From assembly GCF_900109495.1 (NCBI RefSeq), contig NZ_FOAA01000001.1, positions 62,001 through 126,000 of the forward strand: a stretch of DNA of 64,000 nt. Reading direction: 5' to 3'. Positions 19,804 to 30,209 of the stretch are shown piece after piece. Origin of the DNA: Ectothiorhodospira marina (GTDB taxonomy: Bacteria > Pseudomonadota > Gammaproteobacteria > Ectothiorhodospirales > Ectothiorhodospiraceae). The translations under genes were made by a program, and so were the position numbers. Numbering within the stretch: position 1 is the first letter of the stretch; every line of letters starts with the position of its first letter. The notes beneath the pieces are model-generated. The model ran no database searches. It was not told the origin of the DNA and saw nothing but the letters and a program-made list of their open reading frames with translations.

Positions 19804-22533
19804 ATGACCGACGTTACGGTGAAACAGTTGTCAGAGATGGTGGGAACGCCCGTGGAGCGGCTGCTTGAGCAGCTCTCCGAAGCGGGCGTGTCCGTCTCCG
19901 ATCCCGATCAAATGGTGACCGAGGAGCAGAAGTTCAAGCTGCTGGAGCACCTGCGAAAGGCCCATGGCAAGTCTGAAGAAGGTGGCCAGGGGCGGCGTAT
20001 CACGCTGCGTCGCCGCAGTACCACCGAGTTGAAGGTGGCGGGCGCCCAGGGGCGTGCCAAGACCGTCAGTGTGGAGGTGCGTAAGCGCCGAACCTACGTC
20101 AAGGGTGGTGGAGCGGCCGCTGAACCCGAGCAGCAGGCCCCCGCCGCTTCGTCGGCTGAGGCCAGCCCGCCGGAAGCCAAGCCTGAGAGCCTGCCCGAGT
20201 CCCCCGAGACGAAGGCTGTCGAGCCTGAGGCCGAGGTCCAGGCAAAGGCCCCGGCAGAGCGGAGCGTTGAGCAGCCACCCGAGCCCGAGACGCCGCCGGT
20301 TGTCGAGGAAGTGAAGACGGCCGAGCAGGAACAGGCCGAGGCCGATGCCCGTGCCGCCGAAGAGAAGCGTCAGGCTGAGGAGGCCGCGCGTCTGGCCGAG
20401 GAACAACTCAAGGCCATGGAGGCTGAAGTCCTCAAGGCAGCAGAACAGGAAACGCGTCAGCAGGCCGAGCAGCAGACCCGGCAGGCCGCCGAGGAGGCCG
20501 CGCGCCGCGAGGCCGAGGCGCGTGCCGCCGCTGCCGCCGCTGCCGCGCCGCCCGCTCCCACGCCGGGGCCTGCTGCGGCCCCGCCCCCGGCCTCCACCGA
20601 CCAGCCCCGTGGCAAGCGTCGTCGTGGCAAGGAGCGGGAAGATGCCGGCAAGTCCAAGCGCGAGGAGCTGCACGTCTCCAGCGACAAGCGCGGACGTCGC
20701 GGCAAGGGCAAGGGTGGTCGCGCCGCGGCTGCTGTCACGCCTAGCAAGCACGGCTTTGAAAGACCCACGGCGCCGGTGGTGCGCGAGGTCGGTATCCCCG
20801 AGACCATGACGGTGGGCGAACTGGCCCAGAAGATGGCCATCAAGGCGCCGGAATTGATCAAGACCCTGATGGGCATGGGCGTGATGGCCACCATCAACCA
20901 GTCCATTGACCAGGATACGGCCACCCTCGTGGTGGAGGAGATGGGGCACATTGCCAAGCCCATGCAGGAAGCCGAGGTGGAAGAAGAGCTTTCCCTGGAG
21001 ACCGAACAGGGCGGGGAAGCGGTGCTGCGTCCACCGGTGGTCACCGTGATGGGTCACGTGGACCATGGCAAGACCTCCCTGCTGGACCATATCCGCCTGA
21101 CCCAGGTGGCCGAGGGCGAGGCCGGGGGCATTACACAGCACATTGGTGCCTATCACGTGCCCTTCAAGGATCGTGCCGGTATCACCTTCCTGGATACACC
21201 AGGCCACGCGGCCTTTACCTCCATGCGTGCCCGTGGCGCCAAGGTCACCGACGTGGTGGTGCTGGTTGTGGCGGCGGATGACGGCGTGATGCCTCAGACC
21301 CTGGAAGCCATTCAGCACGCCCAGGCGGGTGAAGTGCCCATGGTGGTGGCGGTCAACAAGATCGACAAGCCGGAAGCCGATCCGGAACGTGTCAAGAGTG
21401 AACTGGCGCAGCACAACGTCATTTCGGAAGAGTGGGGTGGCGAAACCCAGTTCGTGCATGTTTCCGCCAAAACGGGCGAGGGCATTGACCGACTGCTGGA
21501 GGCCATCCAGTTGCAGGCCGAGCTCATGGAGCTCAAGGCGCATAGCGAAGGTCAGGCCCGTGGCGTGGTGGTGGAATCCAAGCTGGACAAGGGGCGCGGG
21601 GCCGTGGCCACGTTGCTGATCCAGTCCGGCACCCTGGAGAAGGGCGAAGTGATCCTCACTGGCCAGGAGTTTGGCCGCGTGCGCGCCATGTTCGACGAGA
21701 ATGGCAAGCCGGTGAAATCCGCGGGGCCGTCCATGCCCGTGGAGGTGCTGGGCCTGTCGGGTGTGCCCAACGCCGGCGATGACATGCTGGTGGTCCAGGA
21801 CGAACGCAAGGCCCGTGAAGTGGCTCTGTTCCGTCAGGGCAAGTTCCGCGAATCCAAGCTGGCCACCCAGCAGGCGGCCAAGCTGGAGAACCTGTTCAGC
21901 CAGATGCAGGAGGGGGCTGCTTCGGTGGTCAATATCCTGCTCAAGGCGGATGTTCAGGGCTCTGCCGAGGCCTTGCGCGACTCGTTGGAGAAGCTATCCA
22001 CCGACGAGGTGAAGGTCAAGATCGTGTCAGCGGGTGTGGGGGGGATCACCGAATCCGACGTGAACCTGGCTACCGCATCCACGGCCATTATCATCGGCTT
22101 CAACGTTCGCGCCGATGCTGGCGCCCGCAAGGCGGCCAGCGACATGGATGTGGACCTGCGCTACTACAGCGTGATCTACGAGGCCATCGACGATGTGAAA
22201 CAGGCCCTTTCCGGTCTGCTTTCGCCGGAGATGCGCGAGGAGATCATTGGTCTGGCCCAGGTTCGGGATGTGTTCAAGTCCTCCCAGTTCGGTGCGGTTG
22301 CAGGCTGTCTGGTCATCGAAGGCAGTGTGCGTCGGGGCAATCCCATCCGCGTGCTGCGTGACAACGTGGTCGTCTATGAGGGTGAGCTGGAGTCCCTGCG
22401 TCGCTTCAAGGATGACGTCAACGAGGTGAAGACAGGAACCGAATGCGGTATTGCGGTGAAAAACTACAATGATGTGAAGCCCGGCGACCAGATTGAGGTC
22501 TACCATCGAGTTGAGGTGGCGCGGTCGCTCTGA
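19804..22533 (+). CDS. infB: Translation initiation factor IF-2
   Basis: GTPase that delivers fMet-tRNA to the 30S subunit. The 909-residue protein begins with an IF2N domain, followed by a long Ala/Glu/Pro-rich charged linker (about 100-300), a second IF2N region (about 325-380), and the G domain with GHVDHGKT at 417-424, DTPGH and NKID. The C-terminal domains bind the initiator tRNA. The linker is low-complexity, as usual for this protein. A GGAGGT Shine-Dalgarno precedes ATG 19804. It lies close to the initiator tRNA gene in the same cluster. Confidence 0.97.
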   Translation: MTDVTVKQLSEMVGTPVERLLEQLSEAGVSVSDPDQMVTEEQKFKLLEHLRKAHGKSEEGGQGRRITLRRRSTTELKVAGAQGRAKTVSVEVRKRRTYVKGGGAAAEPEQQAPAASSAEASPPEAKPESLPESPETKAVEPEAEVQAKAPAERSVEQPPEPETPPVVEEVKTAEQEQAEADARAAEEKRQAEEAARLAEEQLKAMEAEVLKAAEQETRQQAEQQTRQAAEEAARREAEARAAAAAAAAPPAPTPGPAAAPPPASTDQPRGKRRRGKEREDAGKSKREELHVSSDKRGRRGKGKGGRAAAAVTPSKHGFERPTAPVVREVGIPETMTVGELAQKMAIKAPELIKTLMGMGVMATINQSIDQDTATLVVEEMGHIAKPMQEAEVEEELSLETEQGGEAVLRPPVVTVMGHVDHGKTSLLDHIRLTQVAEGEAGGITQHIGAYHVPFKDRAGITFLDTPGHAAFTSMRARGAKVTDVVVLVVAADDGVMPQTLEAIQHAQAGEVPMVVAVNKIDKPEADPERVKSELAQHNVISEEWGGETQFVHVSAKTGEGIDRLLEAIQLQAELMELKAHSEGQARGVVVESKLDKGRGAVATLLIQSGTLEKGEVILTGQEFGRVRAMFDENGKPVKSAGPSMPVEVLGLSGVPNAGDDMLVVQDERKAREVALFRQGKFRESKLATQQAAKLENLFSQMQEGAASVVNILLKADVQGSAEALRDSLEKLSTDEVKVKIVSAGVGGITESDVNLATASTAIIIGFNVRADAGARKAASDMDVDLRYYSVIYEAIDDVKQALSGLLSPEMREEIIGLAQVRDVFKSSQFGAVAGCLVIEGSVRRGNPIRVLRDNVVVYEGELESLRRFKDDVNEVKTGTECGIAVKNYNDVKPGDQIEVYHRVEVARSL

Positions 22534-22596
22534 AGTCCGAGCCACGCCATATGAATCGATGCCGCGCCACGGCATCCAACGCCCGGGGTTTCTGAC

Positions 22597-22992
22597 ATGC
22601 CCAAAGATTTTTCACGTTCACAGCGAGTGGGCGACCAGATCCAGCGGGAACTGGCCGAACTGATCCGCGAGCAGGTCAAGGATCCCCGTGTGGGGATGCT
22701 GACCCTCTCGGGGGTCGAGGTGAGTCGCGATCTGGCCCATGCGAAGGTCTTCTTCACTGTGCTCGGGGATCAGGACGCCATTGAGGGGACCACCCAGGGA
22801 TTGCGTCAGGCGGCCGGTTTCCTGCGCCGCGAGCTGGGCCGGCGCATGCGTATCCGCACCGTGCCGGAACTGCATTTTCACTATGATGATACCCAGGCGA
22901 AGGGGGCTCGACTCTCGGCTCTCATCGATGAGGCCGTGGCCAGTGATCGCGCTCGCCATCCGGATGCCTCCGACGACAAAGACCCTCAATGA
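22597..22992 (+). CDS. rbfA: 30S ribosome-binding factor RbfA
   Basis: Single KH-fold protein needed for 16S rRNA 5' end maturation and cold adaptation. The 131-residue product shows [18 protein letters not shown] and the segment ELHFHYDDT characteristic of the family. It starts 63 nt after infB and its last codons overlap the truB start in an ATGA junction, so translation is probably coupled. Confidence 0.95.
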   Translation: MPKDFSRSQRVGDQIQRELAELIREQVKDPRVGMLTLSGVEVSRDLAHAKVFFTVLGDQDAIEGTTQGLRQAAGFLRRELGRRMRIRTVPELHFHYDDTQAKGARLSALIDEAVASDRARHPDASDDKDPQ

Positions 22993-23909
22993 GCAAACCG
23001 AAAATCCAGCGCCGTGATGTCCACGGCCTGATCCTCCTGGACAAGCCTCAGGGCTACACCTCCAACCAGGCCCTGCAGCGGATCAAGTATCTGCTCCGTG
23101 CCCGTAAGGCGGGCCATACCGGCAGTCTCGATCCGCTGGCCACGGGCCTGTTGCCCCTGTGTTTTGGTGAGGCCACCAAGGTTTCCGGGTTTCTTCTGGA
23201 TGCCGATAAGCGCTATCACACGGTCTGCCGTCTGGGGCAGAAGACCCTGACCGGCGACGCCGAGGGGGAGGTGATTGAGACCCGGGATGTTCCCGACCTG
23301 GATGCGGCCCGGATTGAATCGGCGCTGGCCAGGTTTCGTGGACCCATCGAGCAGATCCCCCCGATGTATTCGGCACTCAAGCACCAGGGTCAGCGGCTTT
23401 ATGAGTTGGCCCGAAAGGGGCAGGAGGTGGAGCGGCCACCACGGGCCGTGACCATTCACGACCTGCGCTGCCTGGCCCATGACGACGGGGCACTCACCCT
23501 GGATGTGGTGTGCTCGAAGGGCACCTATATCCGTACCCTGGTGGAGGATATCGGTGAAGTCCTGGGCTGCGGTGCCCATGTGATTGCCTTGCGACGCATC
23601 GGCCTGACACCCTTCGAAGACCCTCACATGGTGACCCTGGAGCAGATCGAGGCCCTGGCGGAGCAAGGTTTCCAGGCCCTGGATGAGGTTCTGAGGCCTC
23701 TGGACGAGGCTCTGGAGCACTGGCCGGCGGTCACCCTGGATGCCGACAGCGCCTTTTATCTTGGGCAGGGGCAGGCGGTCTTCGTGCCTGGCCTGACACA
23801 CCGGGGGCACTTGAGGCTGTACGGGCCCGGAGACCGCTTCCTGGGTGTTGGCCGCCTGCTGGATGATGGTCGGGTGGCACCCAAGCGGCTGATTGTTCAG
23901 CCAACCTGA
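22989..23909 (+). CDS. truB: tRNA pseudouridine-55 synthase
   Basis: Converts U55 of tRNAs to pseudouridine in the T-loop. The 306-residue protein has the catalytic aspartate at about residue 48 in [13 protein letters not shown] and the conserved KPQGYTSN and [10 protein letters not shown] segments. A PUA-like C-terminal region is present. The start overlaps rbfA by 4 nt. Confidence 0.96.
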   Translation: MSKPKIQRRDVHGLILLDKPQGYTSNQALQRIKYLLRARKAGHTGSLDPLATGLLPLCFGEATKVSGFLLDADKRYHTVCRLGQKTLTGDAEGEVIETRDVPDLDAARIESALARFRGPIEQIPPMYSALKHQGQRLYELARKGQEVERPPRAVTIHDLRCLAHDDGALTLDVVCSKGTYIRTLVEDIGEVLGCGAHVIALRRIGLTPFEDPHMVTLEQIEALAEQGFQALDEVLRPLDEALEHWPAVTLDADSAFYLGQGQAVFVPGLTHRGHLRLYGPGDRFLGVGRLLDDGRVAPKRLIVQPT

Positions 23910-23981
23910 TGATCCTTTCACGATCCCGCATGACCCGCCGGCCGCATCCACAAGCCCCTGTTCTGCAAAGGGGGGGCGTGA

Positions 23982-23987
23982 TAGAAT
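23982..23987 (+). promoter_or_regulatory. Possible -10 element of an rpsO promoter
   Basis: TAGAAT (23982-23987) lies about 66 nt upstream of rpsO in the 144-nt truB-rpsO gap, with a poor -35 candidate 17 nt further upstream. A separate rpsO promoter at this position is known in E. coli. Sequence support alone is modest. Confidence 0.35.
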
Positions 23988-24053
23988 CGCGAGCCTTCAG
24001 AAAAGAATGCAGAGGCCCTGTGTGGCCAGATCCCATCCCAGGAGTTTTCAAGA

Positions 24054-24323
24054 ATGTCCCTGAGCAGTGAAGTGAAGTCAGATATCGTCGAGAAGTACAA
24101 GCGCGACGCCGCCGACACCGGTTCCCCGGAAGTCCAGGTGGCCCTGTTGTCCGCACGTATCCAGCACCTGATGGGGCACTTCTCCAAGCACAAGAAAGAT
24201 CATCATTCCCGTCGCGGTCTGCTGAAGATGGTCAACCAGCGCCGCAAGCTGCTGGACTACCTCAAGAGCAAGGATCAGCAGCGCTATCAGGATCTGGTCA
24301 GCAGCCTGGGTCTGCGCCGCTAA
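24054..24323 (+). CDS. rpsO: 30S ribosomal protein S15
   Basis: Small-subunit protein that binds the central domain of 16S rRNA. The 89 residues match the family exactly in length and in motifs such as [16 protein letters not shown] and [26 protein letters not shown] precedes ATG 24054. It is followed by pnp, the usual gammaproteobacterial pair. Confidence 0.98.
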   Translation: MSLSSEVKSDIVEKYKRDAADTGSPEVQVALLSARIQHLMGHFSKHKKDHHSRRGLLKMVNQRRKLLDYLKSKDQQRYQDLVSSLGLRR

Positions 24324-24328
24324 GTCTT

Positions 24329-24345
24329 CGGCAAGGCCTTTGCCG
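24329..24345 (+). other. Stem-loop between rpsO and pnp
   Basis: CGGCAA (24329-24334), loop GGCCT, TTGCCG (24340-24345). In E. coli a hairpin in this spacer is cut by RNase III and lets polynucleotide phosphorylase repress its own mRNA. Position suggests a similar element, but the stem here is short. Confidence 0.4.
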
Positions 24346-24378
24346 CGCCCACTCAGAACAAGCCAACCGGGATACAAC

Positions 24379-26469
24379 GTGCCGTCAATTACCAAGTCGT
24401 TCCAGTACGGTCAGCATACCGTCACCTTCGAAACCGGCGAGATCGCTCGCCAGGCCACCGGCGCTGTGATGGTCGATGTGGCCGGCACCGTGGTGCTGGT
24501 GACGGCCGTGGGCCGCAAGGAAGCCGTGCCAGGTCGGGATTTCTTCCCCCTGACGGTCAACTATCAGGAACGGACTTACGCCGCCGGGCGGATTCCCGGC
24601 GGGTTCTTCAAGCGCGAAGGGCGGCCCTCGGAAAAAGAGACCCTGACCTGCCGGCTGATTGACCGCCCCCTGCGGCCCCTGTTCCCCAAGGGCTTCACCA
24701 ATGAGGTGCAGGTGGTGGCCACGGTGATGTCCCTGAATCCGGAAGTGGACCCGGATATCCCGGCCCTGCTGGGGGCCTCCGCTGCGGTGGCCCTGTCGGG
24801 CATGCCGTTTGCCGGCCCGATTGGTGCCGCTCGAGTGGGCTACCAGGACGGCGAGTACCTGCTGAACCCCGACCTGACCCCGCTGAAGGACTCCCAGCTG
24901 GATCTGGTGGTGGCCGGCACTCAGAACGCCGTCATCATGGTGGAATCCGAGGCCACGGAGTTGTCGGAAGAGGTCATGCTGGGCGCCGTGATGTACGGCC
25001 ACGAGCAGATGCAGGTGGCCATCAACGCCATCCGCGAACTGGCGGCCGAGGCTGGCAAGCCCGCCTGGGACTGGCAGCCGCCGGAAGAGGATAAGGCGCT
25101 GCGGGCCCGCGTGGAGGAGGCCTGCCTGTCGGATTTGACCGAGGCCTACAAGATCGCCGAAAAGCAGGAGCGTACCGCGCGCATCAAGGAACTGCGCGAT
25201 GAGGTCAAGGCTCGCCTCGCCGATGGCGAGGAAGGCTCCCCCGAAGCTGATGAGATCAAGGAGATCTTCCACGATATCGAGAAGCGCATTGTGCGCGATC
25301 TGGTTCTGGATGGTCAGCCGCGTATCGATGGGCGCGATACCACCACCGTGCGTCCCATCGGCGTGCGCGTGGGTGTGCTGCCGCGTACCCATGGCTCGGC
25401 ACTCTTCACCCGGGGTGAAACCCAGGCCATCGTGACCGCGACCCTGGGCACCGACCGGGATTCCCAGGTCATCGATGCCATCGAGGGTGAGCGTCGTGAG
25501 CGCTTCATGCTGCATTATAACTTCCCTCCCTACTGCACCGGCGAGACCGGTATGGTGGGTACGCCCAAGCGCCGAGAGATCGGTCACGGCCGTCTGGCCA
25601 AGCGGGGCGTGCAGGGCGTGATGCCGGCCGACGAGGATTTCCCCTACGTGCTGCGGGTGGTCTCGGAGATCACGGAGTCCAACGGTTCCAGTTCCATGGC
25701 TTCGGTCTGCGGTACCAGCCTGGCACTGATGGATGCAGGTGTGCCTCTGAAGGCGCCGGTGGCCGGTATTGCCATGGGACTGATCAAGGAGCAGGACCGT
25801 TTCGCCGTGCTGTCGGACATCCTCGGAGACGAGGATCACCTGGGCGATATGGACTTCAAGGTGGCTGGTACCGAAGGCGGTGTCACTGCGCTGCAGATGG
25901 ACATCAAGATCGACGGCATCACCCGTGAGATCATGGAAAAGGCCCTGGGCCAGGCTCGCGAAGGTCGGCTGCACATTCTGAAGGAGATGGGTAAGGTCAT
26001 GACCACCCCGCGGGGTGAGATGTCTGCCTATGCGCCGCGTTTCATCACTCTGCGCATCAATCCGGAGAAGATCCGTGATGTGATCGGTAAGGGAGGGGCC
26101 ACCATCCGTGCCCTGACCGAGGAAACCGGTGCCACCATCGACATCGATGACTCGGGTGTGATCAAGATCGCCTCCGTGGACAAGGAAGCCGGTGAGGAGG
26201 CCAAGCGCCGCATCGAGGAGATCACCGCTGATGTGGAAGTGGGTCGGGTCTATGAGGGGCGCGTGGCCAAGATCATGGACTTCGGTGCCTTTGTGACCAT
26301 CCTGCCGGGCCGCGATGGCCTGGTGCATATCTCCCAGATCTCTGAGGAGCGGGTGGAGAGTGTCTCTGACAAGGTGAAGGAAGGCGAGACGGTCAAGGTC
26401 AAGGTGCTGGAAGTGGACAAGCAGGGCCGGATCCGTCTGAGCATGAAGGCGGTGGAGTCGGGGGAGTAA
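24379..26469 (+). CDS. pnp: Polyribonucleotide nucleotidyltransferase (PNPase)
   Basis: 3'-to-5' phosphorolytic exoribonuclease of the RNA degradosome. The 696-residue protein has two RNase PH-like domains joined by a helical domain, then a KH domain ([12 protein letters not shown]) and a C-terminal S1 domain ([13 protein letters not shown]). Catalytic-core segments such as [12 protein letters not shown] are intact. GTG 24379 gives the N-terminus [15 protein letters not shown], aligned with known PNPases; an upstream TTG at 24340 was rejected. Confidence 0.96.
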   Translation: MPSITKSFQYGQHTVTFETGEIARQATGAVMVDVAGTVVLVTAVGRKEAVPGRDFFPLTVNYQERTYAAGRIPGGFFKREGRPSEKETLTCRLIDRPLRPLFPKGFTNEVQVVATVMSLNPEVDPDIPALLGASAAVALSGMPFAGPIGAARVGYQDGEYLLNPDLTPLKDSQLDLVVAGTQNAVIMVESEATELSEEVMLGAVMYGHEQMQVAINAIRELAAEAGKPAWDWQPPEEDKALRARVEEACLSDLTEAYKIAEKQERTARIKELRDEVKARLADGEEGSPEADEIKEIFHDIEKRIVRDLVLDGQPRIDGRDTTTVRPIGVRVGVLPRTHGSALFTRGETQAIVTATLGTDRDSQVIDAIEGERRERFMLHYNFPPYCTGETGMVGTPKRREIGHGRLAKRGVQGVMPADEDFPYVLRVVSEITESNGSSSMASVCGTSLALMDAGVPLKAPVAGIAMGLIKEQDRFAVLSDILGDEDHLGDMDFKVAGTEGGVTALQMDIKIDGITREIMEKALGQAREGRLHILKEMGKVMTTPRGEMSAYAPRFITLRINPEKIRDVIGKGGATIRALTEETGATIDIDDSGVIKIASVDKEAGEEAKRRIEEITADVEVGRVYEGRVAKIMDFGAFVTILPGRDGLVHISQISEERVESVSDKVKEGETVKVKVLEVDKQGRIRLSMKAVESGE

Positions 26470-26481
26470 GTTTCCCCACCG

Positions 26482-26520
26482 CCCTCACCCCAACCCCTCT
26501 CCCGCCAGCGGGAGAGGGGC
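26482..26520 (+). repeat. REP-like palindrome, copy D1
   Basis: A CCCTCACCCCAACCC tail is followed by a hairpin CCTCTCCCGC/GCGGGAGAGG 13 nt after the pnp stop. The same tail-plus-hairpin unit recurs at 62921-62959 and, reversed, at 63431-63470, and a sister variant at 26669, 62852 and 63329. It may also act as a 3' mRNA-stabilising structure for pnp. Confidence 0.8.
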
Positions 26521-26535
26521 TAAAACCTGGCCATT

Positions 26536-26675
26536 CCCGTCATCAGGGCATAGCCCCGAGTTTCCCTTCTCCTGTCATCAGGCTGAAGCCTTGAATCTCC
26601 CTTCTCCTGTCATCAGGCCGAAGCCTTGAATCTCCCTTTTCCTGTCATCAGGCCGAAGCCTTGAATCTCCCTTCT
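26536..26675. repeat. 35-bp tandem repeat, four units
   Basis: Units begin at 26536, 26571, 26606 and 26641, exactly 35 bp apart, each starting CC(C/T)GTCATCAGG. Units 2-4 are nearly identical (CTG/CCG and TTC/TTT variants); unit 1 is diverged. There are no unique spacers between units, so this is not CRISPR. The array lies between two inverted REP-like palindromes and contains no convincing gene. Confidence 0.9.
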
Positions 26676-26707
26676 CCCCTCTGGGGAGAAGGGCCGGGGA
26701 TGAGGGG
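26669..26707 (-). repeat. REP-like palindrome, copy C1
   Basis: A CCCTTCTCCCC/GGGGAGAAGGG hairpin is followed by a CGGGGATGAGGGG tail, the reverse orientation of the D1 unit at 26482. D1 and C1 thus form an outward-tailed inverted pair around the 35-bp tandem array. Confidence 0.8.
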
Positions 26708-26728
26708 CGGGGCGGGACGCCCCGAGGT

Positions 26729-27133
26729 TCAGTCCTGTTGCCCATCTGCTGCCGTCGCCTCCGGCTCCCCCTCATATATACCAATGAGATAATCCTCCAG
26801 CAGGGTCCTGGCGGCGTCGCTGTGCGCTGCTCCGTAACCTTTGGTCTCCCAGGCCTCCGTTGCCTCCCGGCCGCACCAGGGCTCCACCATCGCTGGTGGA
26901 CCCGCGTGTTGGGGGAGATACTCGCTGATGTCGTAGACCTTGCCATGAATTGCCTTCCAGCAGTCCTCAGGCTGATCATGTTGCGCCAGTTCTTCCTGAG
27001 TGATCACCGGCAGTGATGGGGCGGGATCGTCGGCCTGCGCGGCCAGTGGCAGGATCAGGAGCGCCCCCAGCGCGAACGCAGTCGTCTCCCATGGACGGCG
27101 AGGGGTGGAACGGACGCGGCGGGTCGATGGCAT
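26729..27133 (-). CDS. Periplasmic cytochrome b5-fold protein (cytochrome b558-like)
   Basis: A 134-residue exported haem protein. A signal peptide (hydrophobic 18-33, cleavage predicted after AQA about residue 34) precedes a cytochrome b5 domain with HGKVYDISEYLPQH; His76 and His104 are the expected axial ligands. The usual HPGG motif is HAGPP here. Cys58 (DCW) and Cys87 (WCG) are placed to form a disulfide. From memory the sequence closely resembles Ectothiorhodospira cytochrome b558, a rare bacterial b5 homologue, so it is probably a small periplasmic electron carrier. ATG 27133 follows AAGGA. No redox partner gene is adjacent. Confidence 0.85.
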   Translation of the reverse strand: MPSTRRVRSTPRRPWETTAFALGALLILPLAAQADDPAPSLPVITQEELAQHDQPEDCWKAIHGKVYDISEYLPQHAGPPAMVEPWCGREATEAWETKGYGAAHSDAARTLLEDYLIGIYEGEPEATAADGQQD

Positions 27134-27399
27134 GATGTCATCCTTCGATGGGGTTATCAGGAGTCGGTAGTGATTGATGGTGGCCTGGGCGCGCCAGCAT
27201 ACCCGACCCATACTAAGGGATCAGCCAGTCTCCGAGAATAAGCCTCCCACCCCGGAAGGCGCGATTGAATGATCCCGGACAATCATGACGCGGGGACGAG
27301 TCGCGTACCCGGACTTCCTCGGCTAGCATCCTGAGTCTGGATGATATCCATCCTGAATGGCGGCGCCTGGCGCGTCGCCCCGTCAATGAGGTTTCAGAC

Positions 27400-27594
27400 G
27401 TGCGAATCGGTATCGGTATCGGTGTGTTTCTGGTGGGGCTGACCTGGTTGCTGTATCGGGTGGGAAATATCCCACCCGAGATGGGGGGGCTGGGGGTGAT
27501 CGGCTACTTGATCCCCGCCTTGCTGGTGATCGTGCTGGGGTTGGGGATCTTCGCCTGGGGCCCGGGCAACGAGGCCCAGACGTCCAGCGACTGA
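27400..27594 (+). CDS. Small hypothetical membrane protein
   Basis: A 64-residue frame starting at GTG 27400 with GAGG about 9 nt upstream. It has two hydrophobic segments (about 3-20 and 33-52) joined by a short loop with PPEMGG, and a polar tail. I do not recognise a family. It diverges from the cytochrome b558-like gene across a 266-nt region that holds no clear promoter, and converges with the symporter gene. Length and composition fit a real small inner-membrane protein, but coding status is not certain. Confidence 0.55.
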   Translation: MRIGIGIGVFLVGLTWLLYRVGNIPPEMGGLGVIGYLIPALLVIVLGLGIFAWGPGNEAQTSSD

Positions 27595-27623
27595 CCGGGA
27601 CGTAGGGCCGCCTTGTCGCCCCA

Positions 27624-27657
27624 GCCCCACGGACCGTTCACAGGCGGTCCGTGGGGC
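27624..27657. terminator. Hairpin between convergent genes
   Basis: GCCCCACGGACCG (27624-27636) pairs perfectly with CGGTCCGTGGGGC (27645-27657) around an 8-nt loop, a 13-bp stem between the small membrane protein gene and the oppositely oriented symporter gene. There is no U-tract on either strand, so it is a candidate bidirectional terminator or transcript-end protector. Confidence 0.5.
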
Positions 27658-27678
27658 GTGCCTGGTGACGAATGCTGC

Positions 27679-29082
27679 TTACCCGCCGTCCTGGCTATCA
27701 CCCGAACCCTTGCGGGCCGCCATGGCCTTCTCGCGCTCTTCCTTCAGATACTGGACCTTCTCCTTGACCAGTACGCCGGCCAGGAGCACCAGGGCGAGCA
27801 GATTGGGCGCCGCCATCAGGCCATTGAGGGTGTCCGAGACGTCCCAGACGGTGGTCAGGCCGCCAATCGCACCCAGGAATAAAAAGCACACGAAAATGAT
27901 CCGGTAGGGCAGGACGACCCGCTTGCCGAAGGCATACTCCCAACTTTTCTCACCATAGAAATTCCAGGTGAGCATGGTAGTGTAGGAGAACAGCACAATG
28001 GACAGCAGGACGATCCATCCGCCCAGGCCCGGCAGGCCGGTGGAGAAGGCGCTACTGGTGAGTTCCGCTCCGGTCTGCCCCGTCTGGATCACGCCAGTGA
28101 CCAGGATCACCAGGGCCGTCATGGTGCATACCACCAACGTATCGACGAAGACCTCCCACATCCCCCACAAACCCTGGGCATAAGGCTTGTTGCGGGCCTG
28201 CGCATGGACGATGGAGGCCGAACCCAGGCCCGCCTCGTTGGAGAAAATGCCTCGGGCAATGCCGTATCGGATGGCACCGGCCACCGTGGCGCCGGCAAAA
28301 CCGCCGATGGCCGAGGTTGGCGTGAAGGCGCCGTTGAAGATCTGTGCAAACGCCCCCGGGATCTGATCATAGAAGCTGACCAGAATGCCCACGGCGCCGA
28401 TGATATAGACCAGCGCCATGGTGGGGACGATGCGTTCGGCAGTCACGGCGATGCGCTTGATCCCCCCCAGGGTGACCAGGCCCACGAGGAACATCACCAC
28501 CAGGCCGGTGGCCCAATTGGGCACGCCCATGCTGGTTTCCAGGGCGTGGGCCATGGTATTCGCCTGTACCATGTTGCCGATGCCAAAGGCCGCCAGGCCA
28601 GCCAGGAAAGCATAGACCAGGGCCAGCCACTTCCATTTCCGGCCCAGGCCGTATTCGATGTAATAGAAAACACCCCCCGAGACCCGGCCGTCCGAGTCGA
28701 CCTGGCGGTATTTCAAGCCCAGGGTGGCCTCAGCCAGCTTGGTGGCCATGCCCACCAGGGCCACGATCCACATCCAGAATACGGCACCGGGTCCCCCAAG
28801 GGCGATGGCTGTGGCCACCCCGGCGATATTGCCCACCCCGATGGTGGCGGCCATGGCGGAGGTGACGGCCTGGAATGGCGTGATGGCGCCTTTTTCCACC
28901 TGTTGATCACGGCGGAACAGCGTGCCAAAGGTGCGTTGCCAGGCAAAGCGAAGGTGTGTGAACTGGAAAAAGCCCAACCGAATGGTGAGATACAGCCCCG
29001 TGCCCACCAGCAGGATCATGAAAGGAGGGCCCCAGACGATGCCGTTGACCCAGTCGTTGACCGCGAGAAGTCCTTGCATCAT
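27679..29082 (-). CDS. Alanine/glycine:cation symporter family protein
   Basis: Inner-membrane secondary transporter of the AGCS family, which takes up alanine or glycine with sodium or protons. The 467-residue protein has about ten helices and signature segments ATIGVGNIAGVATAIALGGPGAVFWMW near 95-125 and GIFSNEAGLGSASIVHA. The family N-terminus WVNGIVWGPPF is present. ATG 29082 follows GGGAG. Use of sodium would fit a haloalkaliphile, but the substrate cannot be read from the sequence. Confidence 0.9.
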   Translation of the reverse strand: MMQGLLAVNDWVNGIVWGPPFMILLVGTGLYLTIRLGFFQFTHLRFAWQRTFGTLFRRDQQVEKGAITPFQAVTSAMAATIGVGNIAGVATAIALGGPGAVFWMWIVALVGMATKLAEATLGLKYRQVDSDGRVSGGVFYYIEYGLGRKWKWLALVYAFLAGLAAFGIGNMVQANTMAHALETSMGVPNWATGLVVMFLVGLVTLGGIKRIAVTAERIVPTMALVYIIGAVGILVSFYDQIPGAFAQIFNGAFTPTSAIGGFAGATVAGAIRYGIARGIFSNEAGLGSASIVHAQARNKPYAQGLWGMWEVFVDTLVVCTMTALVILVTGVIQTGQTGAELTSSAFSTGLPGLGGWIVLLSIVLFSYTTMLTWNFYGEKSWEYAFGKRVVLPYRIIFVCFLFLGAIGGLTTVWDVSDTLNGLMAAPNLLALVLLAGVLVKEKVQYLKEEREKAMAARKGSGDSQDGG

Positions 29083-29173
29083 GACGTATTGTCTCCCCTG
29101 TTGAGCAGGTGAATATTCTGGTTGGTTTTATTGATGCACGTCAGCGGAGAGTTTAATGGTTGCTCGTCAAGTC

Positions 29174-30133
29174 TCAAACACTCATTGTCAGGCTCTGCTG
29201 GAGCCAGTGAGGCACACGCCGCTCAAGCCAGTAACGACCCCAGCCTTCCACAAAGCCCACATGGCCACCATGGTGAGCCAGTTCCAGGTGCACGGTGGAC
29301 GATAACTCCGGTTCGGTGGGAATGACCTCCGGGCTCATGAAGGGGTCGTCGATGGCATGCAGGATCAGCGTGGGGGTGCGGATGCCATGCAGGTACTGCC
29401 GACAACTGCACTGACCATAGTAGTCATCCACATCCCTGAAACCATGCAGGCGGGCGGTGACGGCATCATCAAACTGCCGAAAGGTACGTAATTGCGGCAG
29501 GGCAGTGCAGTCGATGGGCAGGGGCATGCGGCGGCACTTGGCCTGAGTGGAACGGCGGAGGCGTCCCACCAGATAGCCCTGGTAGAGGCGCGAGAGCCCC
29601 CGCTCCATGCGCCGTGCAGCCTTGTCCAGATCGAAAGGGACGGAAATGGCCACCGCTGCGGATAACGGATTGGTGTCACCCGTCTCACCCAGCCATTTGA
29701 GCAGGGCGTTGCCGCCGAGGGAGACGCCGATGCCTGCCACCGGCCGTTCGGGGAAGCGCTGGGTCAGTTGTTCCACGACCCAGGCCATGTCTCCGGTGTC
29801 GCCGGCGAAATAGCTGCGGGGCAGACGGTTGGGTTCGCCGCTGCAGCCACGAAAGTGCAGGGTGAGGGCCTGAAAGCCCTGGTCGTGCAAGCGGCGCATC
29901 AGCCCGGCCGCATAGGGGGACCGGCTGGAGCCTTCCAGACCGTGAAACAGGATCACCAGCGGGCCGTCCATGGTGGGGGCCCAGTCCAGATCCAGGAAAT
30001 CGCCGTCGGGCAGTTCCAGGCGCTCGCGGCGCAGCGGGATGGAATGACGAGGGCGCAACAGGTTGGGCAGAATGGTTTGCACATGGCTGCCCCGTAACCA
30101 GCGCGCCGGGTGAAAATCGGCCTGCGTGATCAT
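29174..30133 (-). CDS. YheT-type alpha/beta-fold hydrolase
   Basis: A 319-residue member of the YheT/ABHD1-3 branch of alpha/beta hydrolases. Segments WLRGSHVQTILPNL, LFHGLEGSSRSPY and GVSLGGNALLKWLGE (nucleophilic Ser about residue 143) are typical; a catalytic His is expected in HGGHVGF near the C-terminus and Asp in HAIDDPF. Substrate is unknown, probably an ester. It diverges from the phospholipid methyltransferase gene with 136 nt between starts. Confidence 0.88.
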   Translation of the reverse strand: MITQADFHPARWLRGSHVQTILPNLLRPRHSIPLRRERLELPDGDFLDLDWAPTMDGPLVILFHGLEGSSRSPYAAGLMRRLHDQGFQALTLHFRGCSGEPNRLPRSYFAGDTGDMAWVVEQLTQRFPERPVAGIGVSLGGNALLKWLGETGDTNPLSAAVAISVPFDLDKAARRMERGLSRLYQGYLVGRLRRSTQAKCRRMPLPIDCTALPQLRTFRQFDDAVTARLHGFRDVDDYYGQCSCRQYLHGIRTPTLILHAIDDPFMSPEVIPTEPELSSTVHLELAHHGGHVGFVEGWGRYWLERRVPHWLQQSLTMSV

Positions 30134-30209
30134 GGTCGTCGGTTTCCCGGCTGAGCTTCGGGAACGGTCATCAATCCCCGATGGATGGTGGTTTTCTCGG
30201 TCCGGTCAC

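Noticed and set aside
19831-21543. Reverse-strand 570-codon frame over infB
   Set aside because: Antisense to infB and dominated by Gly/Arg/Leu repeats mirroring the Ala/Glu linker.
24385-26328. Reverse-strand 647-codon frame over pnp
   Set aside because: Antisense to conserved catalytic domains, no start context.
26536-26675. Regular repeats as a possible CRISPR array
   Set aside because: The units are directly adjacent with a 35-bp period and no unique spacers, and no cas gene is present.
27624-27657. Hairpin as a classical intrinsic terminator
   Set aside because: No U-tract on either strand; kept only as a possible transcript-end structure.
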